Position numbers and translations under genes: made by a program. A model generated the notes under the pieces. That model saw only the letters and a list, made by a program, of their open reading frames with translations. It was not told the DNA's origin and did not search any database. Of a stretch of 64,000 bases of DNA, positions 43,030 through 51,648 are shown one piece after another. Each line of letters opens with the position of its first letter. Position 1 is the first letter of the stretch. The DNA is from JAWXBA01 sp048499805. Its GTDB lineage: Bacteria; Gemmatimonadota; Gemmatimonadetes; Gemmatimonadales; GWC2-71-9. The stretch lies in NCBI GenBank assembly GCA_048499805.1, contig JASNZF010000009.1, positions 1-64,000 on the forward strand, given 5' to 3'.

Positions 43030-43645
43030 TGCCCCGGGGCAGGAGGCTGCTACCTTGGCGTTGGTCGAACTCGCCGCCGCCATCGCCACGGGCGACGACC
43101 CGGCGGTCCGCCAAGCGATGGCCCAGGCCCTGGAGGCAGGGACCCCGGCGATCTGGGTCGAGGAGCTGATCCTGCAGTCGGTCCTCATGGTGGGATGGCC
43201 CCGGACCCTGAGCGCCGCTGGCGCCTGGCGGGAACTCTCCGGACTACCGGCCCCCGACCAGGATCCCGGCATGCGCCCCGCCTCCCTGGGGGAATGGGAA
43301 GCACTCGGCGAGGCGACCTGTCGCACGGTCTACGGGGGCAACTACGGGCGGCTCCGCGACAATGTGCGCGCCCTCCATCCCGCGCTGGACCAGTGGATGG
43401 TGACGGAAGGGTACGGGAGGACGCTCTCGCGTCCGGGACTCGACCTCCGGCGCCGGGAGCTCTGCACGGTCGCGCAGTGTGCGGTGCAGGCCGCCCTGCC
43501 GCAGTTGCACTCCCACCTGCGCGGCGCGCGCCACGCGGGCGCCACTCCCGACGAGCTGCGCCTGGCGCTGGGTGCGGCGGCGCGTTTCACCGCGGCGGAG
43601 AATCGCGATGCCGCGAACCAATTGCTGGAGCGGGTGCTGGCATGA
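43022..43645 (+). CDS. Carboxymuconolactone decarboxylase-family protein
   Basis: 207 aa. Helical AhpD/CMD fold; the C-terminal domain has LRRRELCTVAQCAVQAAL and PQLHSHLRGARHAGATPDEL, the CMD signature. The AhpD peroxidase CxxC pair is not present; instead the two Cys are five apart (CTVAQC), so classic alkylhydroperoxidase activity is doubtful. Substrate unknown. It starts inside the asparaginase gene and its stop overlaps obg (ATGA). Confidence 0.8.
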   Translation: MDDAPGQEAATLALVELAAAIATGDDPAVRQAMAQALEAGTPAIWVEELILQSVLMVGWPRTLSAAGAWRELSGLPAPDQDPGMRPASLGEWEALGEATCRTVYGGNYGRLRDNVRALHPALDQWMVTEGYGRTLSRPGLDLRRRELCTVAQCAVQAALPQLHSHLRGARHAGATPDELRLALGAAARFTAAENRDAANQLLERVLA

Positions 43646-44736
43646 GCTTCATAGATCGGGCAGTCGTGCGGGTGATCGCGGGAACGGGGGGCTCCGGTGC
43701 CTCCTCGTTCGCACGGTTCAAGTACGTCCCCAAGGGCGGCCCGGACGGGGGCGACGGCGGCCGGGGCGGCAGCATCTGGGTCGAGGGCGACTCGAACCTC
43801 GCGACCTTGCTGGACTACCGCTACCAGAACCTCTGGAAGGCCGAGCGCGGCGTTCACGGGAAGGGCAAGACCAAGACCGGTGCCTCCTCCGACGACGTCA
43901 TCCTGCCCGTGCCCCTCGGCACCATCATCCGGGATACCGCCACCGGCGAGGTGCTCGGTGAGGTGCTCCACGCCGGGGAGCGGATCCGGATCGCCCGCGG
44001 GGGGCGCGGCGGACGCGGCAATGCCCGTTTCGCCACCCCGACCCACCAGGCCCCCCGGGAGTGGGAACCCGGCGAGGAGGGCGAGGAACGCGAGGTCGAG
44101 CTCGAGCTCAAGCTGATCGCCGACGTCGGCCTCGTCGGGGAGCCGAACGCCGGCAAGAGCACGCTGCTCTCGGTCATCTCGGCGGCTCGCCCCAAGATTG
44201 CCGACTATCCCTTCACCACCCTGGAACCGAACCTCGGCGTGGTGGGCCTCAGCGGATCCCGCTCCTTCGTCGTGGCCGACATTCCCGGGATCCTCGAGGG
44301 AGCCCACGCCGGCAAGGGACTCGGGCTCACCTTCCTCCGCCACGTGGAGCGCACCCGGGTCCTGGCCTTCCTGGTGCCGCTCGACAGCGAGGATCCGACC
44401 GCGACCTACCAGCAGCTCCGCGAGGAGGTCCGGCTCTACAGCGAGCCGCTCGCCCGGAAGGAGCATGTCGTGGTCCTCACCAAGCGCGACCTGCTCCCCG
44501 CGGACGCACCGATCCCCACCGTGGATGCCCCGGACGCCTTGACCACGCTCGTGGTGAGCAGCGCGGCAGGGGCCGGACTGGAGGAGTTGAAGGAGGCGCT
44601 CTGGTCGGTGGTGCGCGAGGCGCGCCGCGCCGACGCCGAAGCCGAAGCCGATGCTGATCCCACCATGGAAGCGGAGGGAGGGGCAGGCGAGGGCGCCGAT
44701 GACGGCTGGGAATCCGAGGATGGCGATGAGCCCTGA
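43642..44736 (+). CDS. obg: GTPase Obg/CgtA
   Basis: 364 aa. The N-terminal Gly-rich Obg fold (VIAGTGGSGASSFARFKYVPKGGPDGGDGG, ARGGRGGRGNARFATPTH), then the G domain: GEPNAGKSTLL, DYPFTTLEPNLGVV, ADIPGILEGAHAG, TKRD. C-terminal acidic tail (EAEADADPTMEAEGGAG...). Obg assists 50S maturation and links GTP level to growth. The acidic C-terminus overlaps dprA. Same-strand neighbours suggest a modest operon: CMD, obg, dprA. Confidence 0.96.
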   Translation: MSFIDRAVVRVIAGTGGSGASSFARFKYVPKGGPDGGDGGRGGSIWVEGDSNLATLLDYRYQNLWKAERGVHGKGKTKTGASSDDVILPVPLGTIIRDTATGEVLGEVLHAGERIRIARGGRGGRGNARFATPTHQAPREWEPGEEGEEREVELELKLIADVGLVGEPNAGKSTLLSVISAARPKIADYPFTTLEPNLGVVGLSGSRSFVVADIPGILEGAHAGKGLGLTFLRHVERTRVLAFLVPLDSEDPTATYQQLREEVRLYSEPLARKEHVVVLTKRDLLPADAPIPTVDAPDALTTLVVSSAAGAGLEELKEALWSVVREARRADAEAEADADPTMEAEGGAGEGADDGWESEDGDEP

Positions 44737-45850
44737 GGAGCGGGAGGCGCGGGTGGCGCTCTCCCTGGTTCCCGGGGTCGGCCCCGCCCGGATCGCCGCC
44801 CTCCTCGAAGCCTGCTCCACCGCACTCGGCGCCTTCTCGGCGCCGTTCGCGTTTTTGGGCACCATTCCAGGCATCTCCCGTGCCTGCGCCACCGCCCTCC
44901 TGAACTCCTCGCCCGACGATGGCCGCCGCGCCATCGCCGCCACCGCAGACCTCGGGGGCACCATCGTCCTCCCGGAGGACGAGCTGTACCCGCCGATGCT
45001 GAGGACCATTCCCGATCCCCCCGCCGTGTTGTACCTCCTCGGCGACCTGGCACTCCTGACCCGCCCAGCCGTCGCGATGGTCGGCAGTCGCGACCACTCC
45101 GCCTACGGTGCCGAGGTGTGCCGTCGCCTCGGCGCGGCGGCGGGCCGAGCCGGCATCGTGACCGTGAGTGGCATGGCGCGGGGGCTCGATGCCGTGGCCC
45201 ACGGCGCGGCGCTGGACAGCGGCGGGACCACCATCGGGGTGCTCGGGAACGGACTCGGCGTGATCTATCCGGCCGCCAACCGGACGCTGTACGAGCGAGT
45301 GGCCCGCGATGGATGCCTGGTGACCGAGTTCCCGCCGGGCGAGCGGCCCCGGGCCGGCTCGTTCCCGCGTCGCAACCGCCTGATCAGCGGACTCGCCAGG
45401 GTCACGGTCGTGATCGAGGCTGCCACCGGTTCGGGGACGATGATCACCGTCGGCACCGCGCTGGAACAGGGCAGGGAAGTGATGGCGGTCCCGGGGTGCA
45501 TCACCAGCCCGGTCTCGGTCGGGACCAATCGGCTCATTCGCGACGGCGCCACTCCCCTGCTCGAGGTGGAGGACCTGCTCCGCCTCTTTCCCGAGACCGG
45601 AACGGTCGGGATCGGCACGGCGATGATCCGCCCAGCCCCACCTTCCCGTCCGCTGCCGCCGGGCCTTGGCCCCATCGAGCGCCGCGCCATCGAACTCCTC
45701 GCCGGAGGGCCGCTCCACGCCGACGTGATTGCCGAAAGGCTGGAGCTTCCGGTTGGAGGGGTGATCGGCCTGCTGGGCGGGCTGGAGTTGCAGGAGCTCG
45801 TGGTGGCCCAGCCGGGGGGAGGGTGGTGGGGGCTTGGAAGTGAGGAGTGA
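44726..45850 (+). CDS. dprA: DNA-processing protein DprA
   Basis: 374 aa (ATG 44726; 44720 possible). N-terminal helix-hairpin-helix-like segment (LVPGVGPARIAALLEA), Rossmann-like fold with VAMVGSRDHSAYG, VSGMARGLDAVAHGAALDSGGTTIGVLGNGLGVIYP, FPRRNRLISGLARVTVVIEA and GSGTMITVGTALEQGR, and a C-terminal winged-helix (GPIERRAIELLAGGPLHADVIAERLEL). DprA loads RecA on incoming single-stranded DNA during transformation. The final codons (GWWGLGSEE) are encoded by purine-rich heptamers that continue downstream. Confidence 0.94.
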   Translation: MSPEEREARVALSLVPGVGPARIAALLEACSTALGAFSAPFAFLGTIPGISRACATALLNSSPDDGRRAIAATADLGGTIVLPEDELYPPMLRTIPDPPAVLYLLGDLALLTRPAVAMVGSRDHSAYGAEVCRRLGAAAGRAGIVTVSGMARGLDAVAHGAALDSGGTTIGVLGNGLGVIYPAANRTLYERVARDGCLVTEFPPGERPRAGSFPRRNRLISGLARVTVVIEAATGSGTMITVGTALEQGREVMAVPGCITSPVSVGTNRLIRDGATPLLEVEDLLRLFPETGTVGIGTAMIRPAPPSRPLPPGLGPIERRAIELLAGGPLHADVIAERLELPVGGVIGLLGGLELQELVVAQPGGGWWGLGSEE

Positions 45851-46075
45851 GAAGTGAGAAGCGAGAAGCGAGAGGTGAGAGGTAAGAGGTAAGAGGTAAG
45901 AGGTAAGAGGTGAGAGGGAGGAGAGAGGTGGGAGCAGGGAGAAGGGAGCTGGGGGGCGCTACCGGGCAAGCGCCACTCCTGCGGAGCCCCTCGCCCGCAG
46001 TTCCCCGCCGCCCTTCATTTCCATTGCCCGTCCCCCGTTTCCCAGCCCCCAGCCCCTCTCCCCGTCCGGCTACCT
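45838..46075 (+). repeat. Purine then pyrimidine heptamer arrays with a central hairpin (dprA-hemW)
   Basis: 45838-45925 is purine-rich with a strict 7-bp period (GAGAAGC, GAGGTAA x4). Around 45955-45974 lies a clean hairpin GGCGCT-ACCGGGCA-AGCGCC, and from about 45995 to 46066 the strand is pyrimidine-rich with period 7 (CAGCCCC twice, TCTCCCC). The two arms would pair imperfectly, giving a stem of about 200 nt capped by the central hairpin. This is the best example of the array type. Confidence 0.75.
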
Positions 46076-46084
46076 TTCCCGGCC

Positions 46085-47191
46085 ATGCACCTGTACTTCC
46101 ACGTGCCGTTCTGTGCCCGGCGTTGCAGCTACTGTGACTTTGCCATCGCCGTCCGCCGAGAGACACCCTCGGGCGCGTACCGGGATGCCGTCTTGCGCGA
46201 GTGGCACTCGTGGCAGGGCGATGCCGTGTGGCACGGGAACCCGACGGTCCGGACGATCTACTTCGGGGGGGGCACCCCATCTCGCCTCGATCCCACGGCA
46301 TTGGCCGCGATCATCCATCGCGTCCGCCAGGACCGGTCGGTAGCGGTGGACGCCGAGGTGACGATGGAGGCCAACCCCGACGACGTCACGCCGGATCGGG
46401 CGCGGGCATGGGTCGATGCGGGGGTCAACCGGATCTCCCTCGGCGTCCAGAGCTTCGATCCGGCGGTGCTGGCCTGGATGCACCGGGAACATTCCGTGGC
46501 GCAGGTTGGTCAGGCGGTAGCGGCATTGCGGGGGGCCGGGATTGCCAACCTCTCCCTCGACCTGATCTACGCCGTCCCGGGCGACCTCGGTCGCGACTGG
46601 GAGCGGGACCTCGACCTCGCCCTGGCCCTCGAGCCCGAGCACCTTTCCCTGTACGGGCTCACCATCGAGCCGGGAACGCCGTTGTTCCGGTGGACCCGCC
46701 GTGGGGAGGCCGTCGCCGCGCCCGACGATCGGGCGGCGGGGGAATACCTTCGCGCCCAGGAGCGACTGGACCAGTCCGGGTACCGGGCGTACGAGGTGTC
46801 GAACGCTGCCCGTCCGGGGTTCCATTCCCGCCACAACTCGGCCTACTGGCAGCAGGCCACCTTCCTGGGGCTCGGCCCATCGGCGCATGGCGGTACCGCC
46901 AGTGCCCGCTGGTGGAACGTCCGGGAGTGGGCGGAGTATCTCCGGCGCTCCGAGGCAGGCGAGACGCTCCAGGCCGGCCGGGAGGAGCTCGATCCGGTGG
47001 CGCGCCAGCTGGAAGCGCTCTACCTGGGGCTCCGCACCACCGCAGGGGTTCCGGCGGGCCGGGTGCCCGTGGCGATGGCCGAACGGTGGCTGGCGGAGGG
47101 GTGGGCCACCCTCGGCGAGGGGCACCTCCGCCTGACCCCGCACGGGTGGCTGCGGCTCGATGCGCTGGTGTCGGCCGTCCCGGATCCCTAA
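46085..47191 (+). CDS. hemW: Radical SAM protein HemW-like (CPO-III-like heme chaperone)
   Basis: 368 aa. Radical SAM motif FCARRCSYCDF (CxxxCxxC) near residue 13, GGGTPSRLDPTAL, NPDDVTPDRARAWVDAGVNRISLGVQSFDP, and the HemW C-terminal region with HNSAYWQQATFLGLGPSAHG. HemW binds heme and SAM; it is often mis-annotated as oxygen-independent coproporphyrinogen oxidase (HemN), but it lacks the HemN N-terminal extension with a further Cys. A TACCTT box 8 nt before the ATG and no ribosome site suggest a leaderless message. Confidence 0.92.
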   Translation: MHLYFHVPFCARRCSYCDFAIAVRRETPSGAYRDAVLREWHSWQGDAVWHGNPTVRTIYFGGGTPSRLDPTALAAIIHRVRQDRSVAVDAEVTMEANPDDVTPDRARAWVDAGVNRISLGVQSFDPAVLAWMHREHSVAQVGQAVAALRGAGIANLSLDLIYAVPGDLGRDWERDLDLALALEPEHLSLYGLTIEPGTPLFRWTRRGEAVAAPDDRAAGEYLRAQERLDQSGYRAYEVSNAARPGFHSRHNSAYWQQATFLGLGPSAHGGTASARWWNVREWAEYLRRSEAGETLQAGREELDPVARQLEALYLGLRTTAGVPAGRVPVAMAERWLAEGWATLGEGHLRLTPHGWLRLDALVSAVPDP

Positions 47192-47200
47192 ATTTCCCTC
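47189..47200 (+). promoter_or_regulatory. Candidate -10 box for a leaderless hrcA mRNA
   Basis: TAAATT at 47189-47194 overlaps the end of hemW and is followed by 6 nt and then the hrcA ATG, so transcription would start at the ATG. No CIRCE inverted repeat (TTAGCACTC-N9-GAGTGCTAA) is visible here. Confidence 0.5.
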
Positions 47201-48241
47201 ATGGCACCACTGGAGGAGCTTGGCGAGCGGGAGCAGCGGGTCCTGGCCGCCATCGTGCAGACCTACATCGAGACGGCAGAGCCGGCCGGGAGTCGCACGG
47301 TGGCCAGCCGGAGTGGCCTTGGGATCTCTCCCGCCTCGATCCGGGCCACGATGAGCGAGCTGGAGTCCAAGGGATACCTGTTTCACAAGCACACCTCCGC
47401 GGGCCGGATCCCGACCGACCTCGCCTACCGCGTCTACGTCGACACCCTCATGCGGCATTCGCCGCCCAGCCGGGCCGCCCGCGAGACCCTCAGCGCCGAG
47501 CTGGGTGCCCGGGGCGGGGCGATCGACCTGGTCCTCCGCCGCGCCGCCCAGGTGCTCACCGTGTTGACGCACGAGCTGGGGGTCGCGGCGGGACCGCTCC
47601 TCGACGAGACGGTCCTCGACCGGCTCGAACTGATCCAGGTCGCCTCCGATCGGCTGCTGCTGGTGCTCTCCCTGCGCAGCGGGGTGGCCCGCACGATCTT
47701 CGTCGAGGTCACCGGCGCCCTGGCGCCGGCGATCGTGCAGCGGGTGGCCACCGTCCTCAATGAGCGACTCGCCGGGCTCTCCCTCCGGGTGATCCGTGCC
47801 ACCCTCGCCGACCGGCTGCGGGACGCGACGGGGAGCGACGAGGGCAGCGAGTTGCTCAACATCTTCATCGCCCAGGGCGACGAGCTCTTCCAGGGCGAAG
47901 GCGCCGCGGATGAGGTCCTCCTGGGCAGCGCCACCGTCCTCGCGGGCCAGCCCGAGTTCGCGTCGAGCAACGACCGGATGCGGGAGCTCCTGGAGTTGAC
48001 GGAACAGCGGCAGCGGCTGGGCAAGGCACTCGCGGAGCGCCGGACCGAGGGCCTGTCCATCACCATCGGCTCGGAGAATCCCGATCCTCGCCTGGCCGGC
48101 TTCACGCTGGTCACCTCGACCTATCGCAGCGGCGAGCTGCGTGGCGTGATCGGGGTGCTCGGCCCGACCCGCATGCCCTACGACAAGATCATCGGCCTGG
48201 TGGACCACACCAGCCGTCTCGTGGAAGGATTGATGAAGTGA
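47201..48241 (+). CDS. hrcA: Heat-inducible transcription repressor HrcA
   Basis: 346 aa. N-terminal winged helix (GEREQRVLAAIVQTYIETAEPAGSRTVA, SPASIRATMSELESKGYLFHKHTSAGRIPTDLAYRVYVD) and the C-terminal GAF-like domain ending LGPTRMPYDKIIGLVDHTSRLVEGLM. HrcA represses groE and dnaK operons through CIRCE and needs GroEL for activity. Here it is followed by dnaJ with a GTGA overlap; grpE and dnaK are absent from this locus, which departs from the usual hrcA-grpE-dnaK-dnaJ order. Confidence 0.95.
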   Translation: MAPLEELGEREQRVLAAIVQTYIETAEPAGSRTVASRSGLGISPASIRATMSELESKGYLFHKHTSAGRIPTDLAYRVYVDTLMRHSPPSRAARETLSAELGARGGAIDLVLRRAAQVLTVLTHELGVAAGPLLDETVLDRLELIQVASDRLLLVLSLRSGVARTIFVEVTGALAPAIVQRVATVLNERLAGLSLRVIRATLADRLRDATGSDEGSELLNIFIAQGDELFQGEGAADEVLLGSATVLAGQPEFASSNDRMRELLELTEQRQRLGKALAERRTEGLSITIGSENPDPRLAGFTLVTSTYRSGELRGVIGVLGPTRMPYDKIIGLVDHTSRLVEGLMK

Positions 48242-49374
48242 GCGATTTCTACTCCACCCTCGGCGTGTTCCGTGATGCCACGGAAGCCGAGATCAAGAAG
48301 GCCTATCGCAAGCTCGCGATGGAACACCACCCGGACCGCAACAGCGCGCCGGACGCCGAGGCGAAGTTCAAGGAGATCACCGAGGCCTACGAGGTGCTCC
48401 GCGATCCGCAGAAGCGGGCGGCCTACGATCGCTACGGCGAGGCGGGCCTGCGGGGCGCCGGCGGGGGCGGGGGCTTCGCCCATGTGGACCTGAGCGAGGC
48501 CCTCAACATCTTCATGCGCGACCTCGGCGGGATGGGGGGCTTCGAGTCGATCTTCGGTGGCGGTGGGCGCGGGCCGACCGAGGCGCGACGCGGCAAGGAC
48601 ATCCGGGTCACGGTGCGGCTCACCCTGGAGGAGGTCGCCACCGGGGTCCAGCGCACCGTCAAGCTCAAGACCCTCAAGCCGTGCGAGACCTGCTCGGGGT
48701 CCGGCGGTGCCAAGGGGACGCGGCCCACCACCTGCTCCACCTGCGGCGGCCTGGGTGAGGTGCGGCGGGCCACGCGCAGCGTCTTCGGCCAGTTCGTCTC
48801 GGTGTCGCCGTGTCCCACCTGCGCCGGCGATGGGACCATCATCTCGACCCCGTGCGAGGTCTGCCGGGGCGAGGGACGGGTGCGGGGCGAGCGGACCGTC
48901 TCGGTGGACATTCCGCCGGGGGTCTCCACCAACAACTACCTGACCCTTCGGGGCCAGGGCGAGGCCGGGCCGCGCAACGGCCCTGGCGGCGACCTACTGG
49001 TCATGATCGACGTCAAGGACGACGAGCGGTTCGAGCGCCAGGGCGACGACCTGGCCTACGACCTCCCCGTCTCCTTCTCGATGGCCGCCCTGGGCGGCTC
49101 GGTCCTGGTCCCCACCCCGTATGGGGAGGAGTCGGTGACCATTCCCCCGGGGCTGCAGTCCGGCACGATCCTCCGGCTCAAGGGCAAGGGACTCCCGCGG
49201 CTCAGCCAGGATGGCCACGGTGACCTCAATGTCCGGACCCATGTCTGGACACCCGACAGCCTCAACGACGAACAGCGCGAGCTCTTCGCGGCGCTGGCCC
49301 GACACGAGAAGCCCCCGGTGCGCGGCAGCTCTGGCGGGCTCTGGTCCCGCATCAAGGAAGCGCTCGGCGCATGA
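48238..49374 (+). CDS. dnaJ: Chaperone protein DnaJ
   Basis: 378 aa from GTG 48238. J domain (residues 1-66) with HPDRN, followed by a Gly/Phe-rich region (GGGGGFAH...GGMGGFESIFGGGG), four zinc-binding CxxCxGxG motifs (CETCSGSG, CSTCGGLG, CPTCAGDG, CEVCRGEG) and the C-terminal substrate-binding domain (DLPVSFSMAALGGSVLVPTPYG). It stimulates DnaK ATPase and delivers substrates. It is type I (with zinc domain). Coupled to hrcA and prmA by 4-nt overlaps. Confidence 0.96.
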   Translation: MSDFYSTLGVFRDATEAEIKKAYRKLAMEHHPDRNSAPDAEAKFKEITEAYEVLRDPQKRAAYDRYGEAGLRGAGGGGGFAHVDLSEALNIFMRDLGGMGGFESIFGGGGRGPTEARRGKDIRVTVRLTLEEVATGVQRTVKLKTLKPCETCSGSGGAKGTRPTTCSTCGGLGEVRRATRSVFGQFVSVSPCPTCAGDGTIISTPCEVCRGEGRVRGERTVSVDIPPGVSTNNYLTLRGQGEAGPRNGPGGDLLVMIDVKDDERFERQGDDLAYDLPVSFSMAALGGSVLVPTPYGEESVTIPPGLQSGTILRLKGKGLPRLSQDGHGDLNVRTHVWTPDSLNDEQRELFAALARHEKPPVRGSSGGLWSRIKEALGA

Positions 49375-50204
49375 GCTGGTGCGCGGTGGACCTCCACGCG
49401 CCCGCCGACATCCGGGAGGCCGTGGGGCAGTGGCTCGTGGGCGCCACCGGGGAGGCCATCGAGGAGCGGGAGGACGGCACACTCGTGGGGTTCCTTCCCG
49501 ACGACTCGGGGCTCCCCGCGCTGCGCGCAGACCTCCATGAGGCCTTTGGCGAGGCGGTCGCCCTCGCCACCCGTCCCCTCGAGCTGGTGGACTGGTCGGT
49601 GCGCTGGCGTGACGGCCTGGCCCCCAGGCAGTTCGGGCGCCTGGTGGTCACCCCATCATGGCTGGCCGCGACCTGTCCGCCGGCGGCACCCACCGTCGTC
49701 GTCGACCCCGAGATGGCGTTTGGCACGGGGGAGCACGGTTCCACGCGTGGCGCCCTCACCCTCCTCGAGCGCCACCTCCAGCCCGGGCAGCAGGTGCTCG
49801 ACCTTGGCAGCGGCAGCGCGATCCTGGCCATCGCTGCCGCCAAGCTGGGAGCCCGGTCGGCAGTCGGGATCGAGATGGATGAAGAGGCCAACCCGATCGC
49901 CCGGCGCAACGTAGAGCGGAACGGAGTCGCCGACCAGGTCCAGGTCCTCGATGGCGATGCGGGGCTGCTGGCACCGTTGCTGGGCCCGGTAGACCTGGTC
50001 CTCTCCAACATCCTCCGCAACGTGAACGTGACGCTGCTGCCCGCGATCCATCGCGCCCTCCTACCGGGTGGGCTGGCGATCTTCTCCGGGATGGAGGTCG
50101 CGGAGGCACCGCTCTTCCGGCCGGTCCTGGCCGCGCAGCACTGGGCCATCGTCGAGGAGGTGGAGGACGCCGGCTGGTGGTCGGTGGCCGCGAGGCACGC
50201 GTGA
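49371..50204 (+). CDS. prmA: Ribosomal protein L11 methyltransferase
   Basis: 277 aa. N-terminal domain (VDLHAPADIREAVGQWLVGATGEAIEE) and a C-terminal class I SAM fold: DPEMAFGTGEHGSTRGALTLLE, VLDLGSGSAILAIAAAKLG, ADQVQVLDGDAG, and LVLSNILRNV. The G-T-G-E/H segment after the linker is characteristic of PrmA, as is LDLGxGSxILAIAA. It trimethylates L11 Lys and N-terminus. ATGA start over dnaJ and GTGA end over rsmE. Confidence 0.93.
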   Translation: MSWCAVDLHAPADIREAVGQWLVGATGEAIEEREDGTLVGFLPDDSGLPALRADLHEAFGEAVALATRPLELVDWSVRWRDGLAPRQFGRLVVTPSWLAATCPPAAPTVVVDPEMAFGTGEHGSTRGALTLLERHLQPGQQVLDLGSGSAILAIAAAKLGARSAVGIEMDEEANPIARRNVERNGVADQVQVLDGDAGLLAPLLGPVDLVLSNILRNVNVTLLPAIHRALLPGGLAIFSGMEVAEAPLFRPVLAAQHWAIVEEVEDAGWWSVAARHA

Positions 50205-50911
50205 TCGCCTGCCTGGTCGAGTCCGGGACACTGGTCGAGGGCGCCCAGCTCCTCCTGCCGGAACCGGAGGCGCACCACCTCAAGGTCCGGCGGGCGGCGC
50301 CCGGTGACGCGGTGCAGTTGCTGGACGGTGCCGGATCCGTGGGGGCGGGGACCGTGGCGGTGATGGGACGCGACACCATGGTGGAGGTGGGACGGGTGAT
50401 TCGGCATGCGCCGCTGCCGCCGCTGACCCTGATGGTCGGCGCCGGTGACCGGGAGCGGTTCGAGTGGCTGGCCGAGAAGTGTGCGGAGTTTGAGGTCACC
50501 GAGTTGATCCCGCTGGTCACGGCACGAAGCGAGAGCGTGGCGGGAAGGGTCCGGGACACCCACCTGGGGCGGATCGCCCGGCGGGCCCGCGAAGCCATCA
50601 AGCAGTCCGGCGCGCCGTGGACTCCCCGGATCGGTCCGCTCACCACCGTCGAGGCCGCCTGCGCGCGCTTTCCGGAGGGAACCCGTTGGCTGGCCGACGC
50701 CCAGGGCCCAAGCCCCCGACGGGGAACCGGCGCCCCGGCGGTGGCGGTGATCGGGCCCGAGGGAGGGCTCACCGCGCCCGAGCGGGAGCGGTTTGTGGTC
50801 GCGGGTTTCGTTCCGGTTCGTCTGGGGCCCCACGTCCTGCGATTCGAGACGGCGGCCCTGGCCGTGGCCGCCCTGGTGCGTTCCGCCCATTCAGGAGGGA
50901 TCGATGCCTGA
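50201..50911 (+). CDS. rsmE: 16S rRNA (uracil-1498-N3)-methyltransferase
   Basis: 236 aa from GTG 50201. SPOUT-family knot: PEAHHLKVRRAAPGDAVQLLDG (N-terminal PUA-like), KCAEFEVTELIPLVTARS, AREAIKQSGAPWTPRIG, and the SAM-binding knot VAVIGPEGGLTAPERE...VRLGPHVLRFETAALAVAAL. RsmE methylates U1498 in 30S subunits. It overlaps prmA at its start and the HIT gene at its end. Confidence 0.94.
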   Translation: MIACLVESGTLVEGAQLLLPEPEAHHLKVRRAAPGDAVQLLDGAGSVGAGTVAVMGRDTMVEVGRVIRHAPLPPLTLMVGAGDRERFEWLAEKCAEFEVTELIPLVTARSESVAGRVRDTHLGRIARRAREAIKQSGAPWTPRIGPLTTVEAACARFPEGTRWLADAQGPSPRRGTGAPAVAVIGPEGGLTAPERERFVVAGFVPVRLGPHVLRFETAALAVAALVRSAHSGGIDA

Positions 50912-51239
50912 TTGCATCTTCTGCCGGATCGCCGCCGGCGAGATTCCGGCGACGGTCGTGGCCCGCAACGCCGGCGCCATGGCGTTCCGGGACCTGAATC
51001 CACAGGCCCCGACCCACATCCTGGTCATACCCCTGTCCCACGCCGACAGTGCCGCCACCGCGACGGCGGAGACCCTCGGCAGTGTGATGGCCCTCGCCAC
51101 CGAGGTGGCCCGGGCCGAGGGGCTCGAGGCCGGCGGGTACCGCCTGGTGACCAACATTGGCCGGGATGGTGGCCAGTCGGTCGGGCACCTGCACGTCCAC
51201 GTGCTGGGCGGGCGGGCGATGGGGTGGCCGCCGGGGTAG
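50904..51239 (+). CDS. HIT-family (HinT-like) hydrolase
   Basis: 111 aa. Start ATG 50904 after GGAGGG, overlapping rsmE. CIFCRIAAGEIPATVV with paired Cys at the N-terminus, FRDLNPQAPTHILVIPLSH, and the histidine triad HLHVHVLGG near the C-terminus. HinT-type proteins hydrolyse nucleoside phosphoramidates and adenylates; the physiological substrate in bacteria is unclear. It ends the hrcA-dnaJ-prmA-rsmE-hit run and is followed by repeats. Confidence 0.93.
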   Translation: MPDCIFCRIAAGEIPATVVARNAGAMAFRDLNPQAPTHILVIPLSHADSAATATAETLGSVMALATEVARAEGLEAGGYRLVTNIGRDGGQSVGHLHVHVLGGRAMGWPPG

Positions 51240-51385
51240 GGTGGGTCGGCGGGTCGGCGGGTCGAAGGATTGGGGGGATGTTTGAGATTGCCGTGACCTG
51301 AAGCACCTTTGGCCCCCGGGCCCCCAGCCCCTCGGACCCGCTGACCATCGGACCCCCCCCGACCTTGCCCAACCCCCGGACCCAG
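51240..51385 (+). repeat. Repeat arrays after the HIT gene
   Basis: GGGTCGGC is repeated with period 8 at about 51244-51268, then the strand turns C-rich (GGCCCCCGGGCCCCCAGCCC near 51310 and similar to about 51380). This is the same purine-first, pyrimidine-second layout as elsewhere but with an 8-bp unit. The rpsU promoter begins at the end of the C-rich arm. Confidence 0.55.
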
Positions 51386-51393
51386 CGTATCAT
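51365..51393 (+). promoter_or_regulatory. Candidate sigma70-type promoter of rpsU
   Basis: TTGCCC (51365-51370) and TATCAT (51388-51393) with a 17-nt spacer. Transcription would begin near 51400, giving an about 48-nt leader with GAGAGGGG as ribosome binding site before rpsU. Confidence 0.45.
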
Positions 51394-51447
51394 TAACGAC
51401 TGCAAACTGTTACGCCCTGCGGGGCTGGAGAGGGGTGATAAGTCCAG

Positions 51448-51648
51448 ATGTCTGAAGTCATCATCCACGATGACGAGAGCTTTGAGCGGGCCCTCAAGCG
51501 CTTCAAGAAGAAGTGCGAGAAGGCCGGAATCCTTTCCGACCTGCGCAAGCATCGCCATTACGAGAAGCCGAGTGAGAAGCGGAAGCGGAAGACCAATGCC
51601 GCCATGCGGAAGACCCGGCGGAGTTTCCGGTACTCTTCGCGTGACTGA
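51448..51648 (+). CDS. rpsU: 30S ribosomal protein S21
   Basis: 66 aa, basic. The S21 pattern is clear: DESFERALKRFKKKCEKAGIL, then LRKHRHYEKPSEKRKRK and a basic tail. It helps mRNA binding and initiation at the 30S decoding side. Its stop overlaps the yqeY-like gene by 8 nt. The rpsU-(yqeY)-dnaG arrangement echoes the macromolecular synthesis operon, here with mutS2 inserted before dnaG. Confidence 0.97.
   Translation: MSEVIIHDDESFERALKRFKKKCEKAGILSDLRKHRHYEKPSEKRKRKTNAAMRKTRRSFRYSSRD

Noticed and set aside
45838..46075. Heptamer arrays considered as CRISPR
   Set aside because: Units are 7 bp with no unique spacers, and no cas genes are present in the window.
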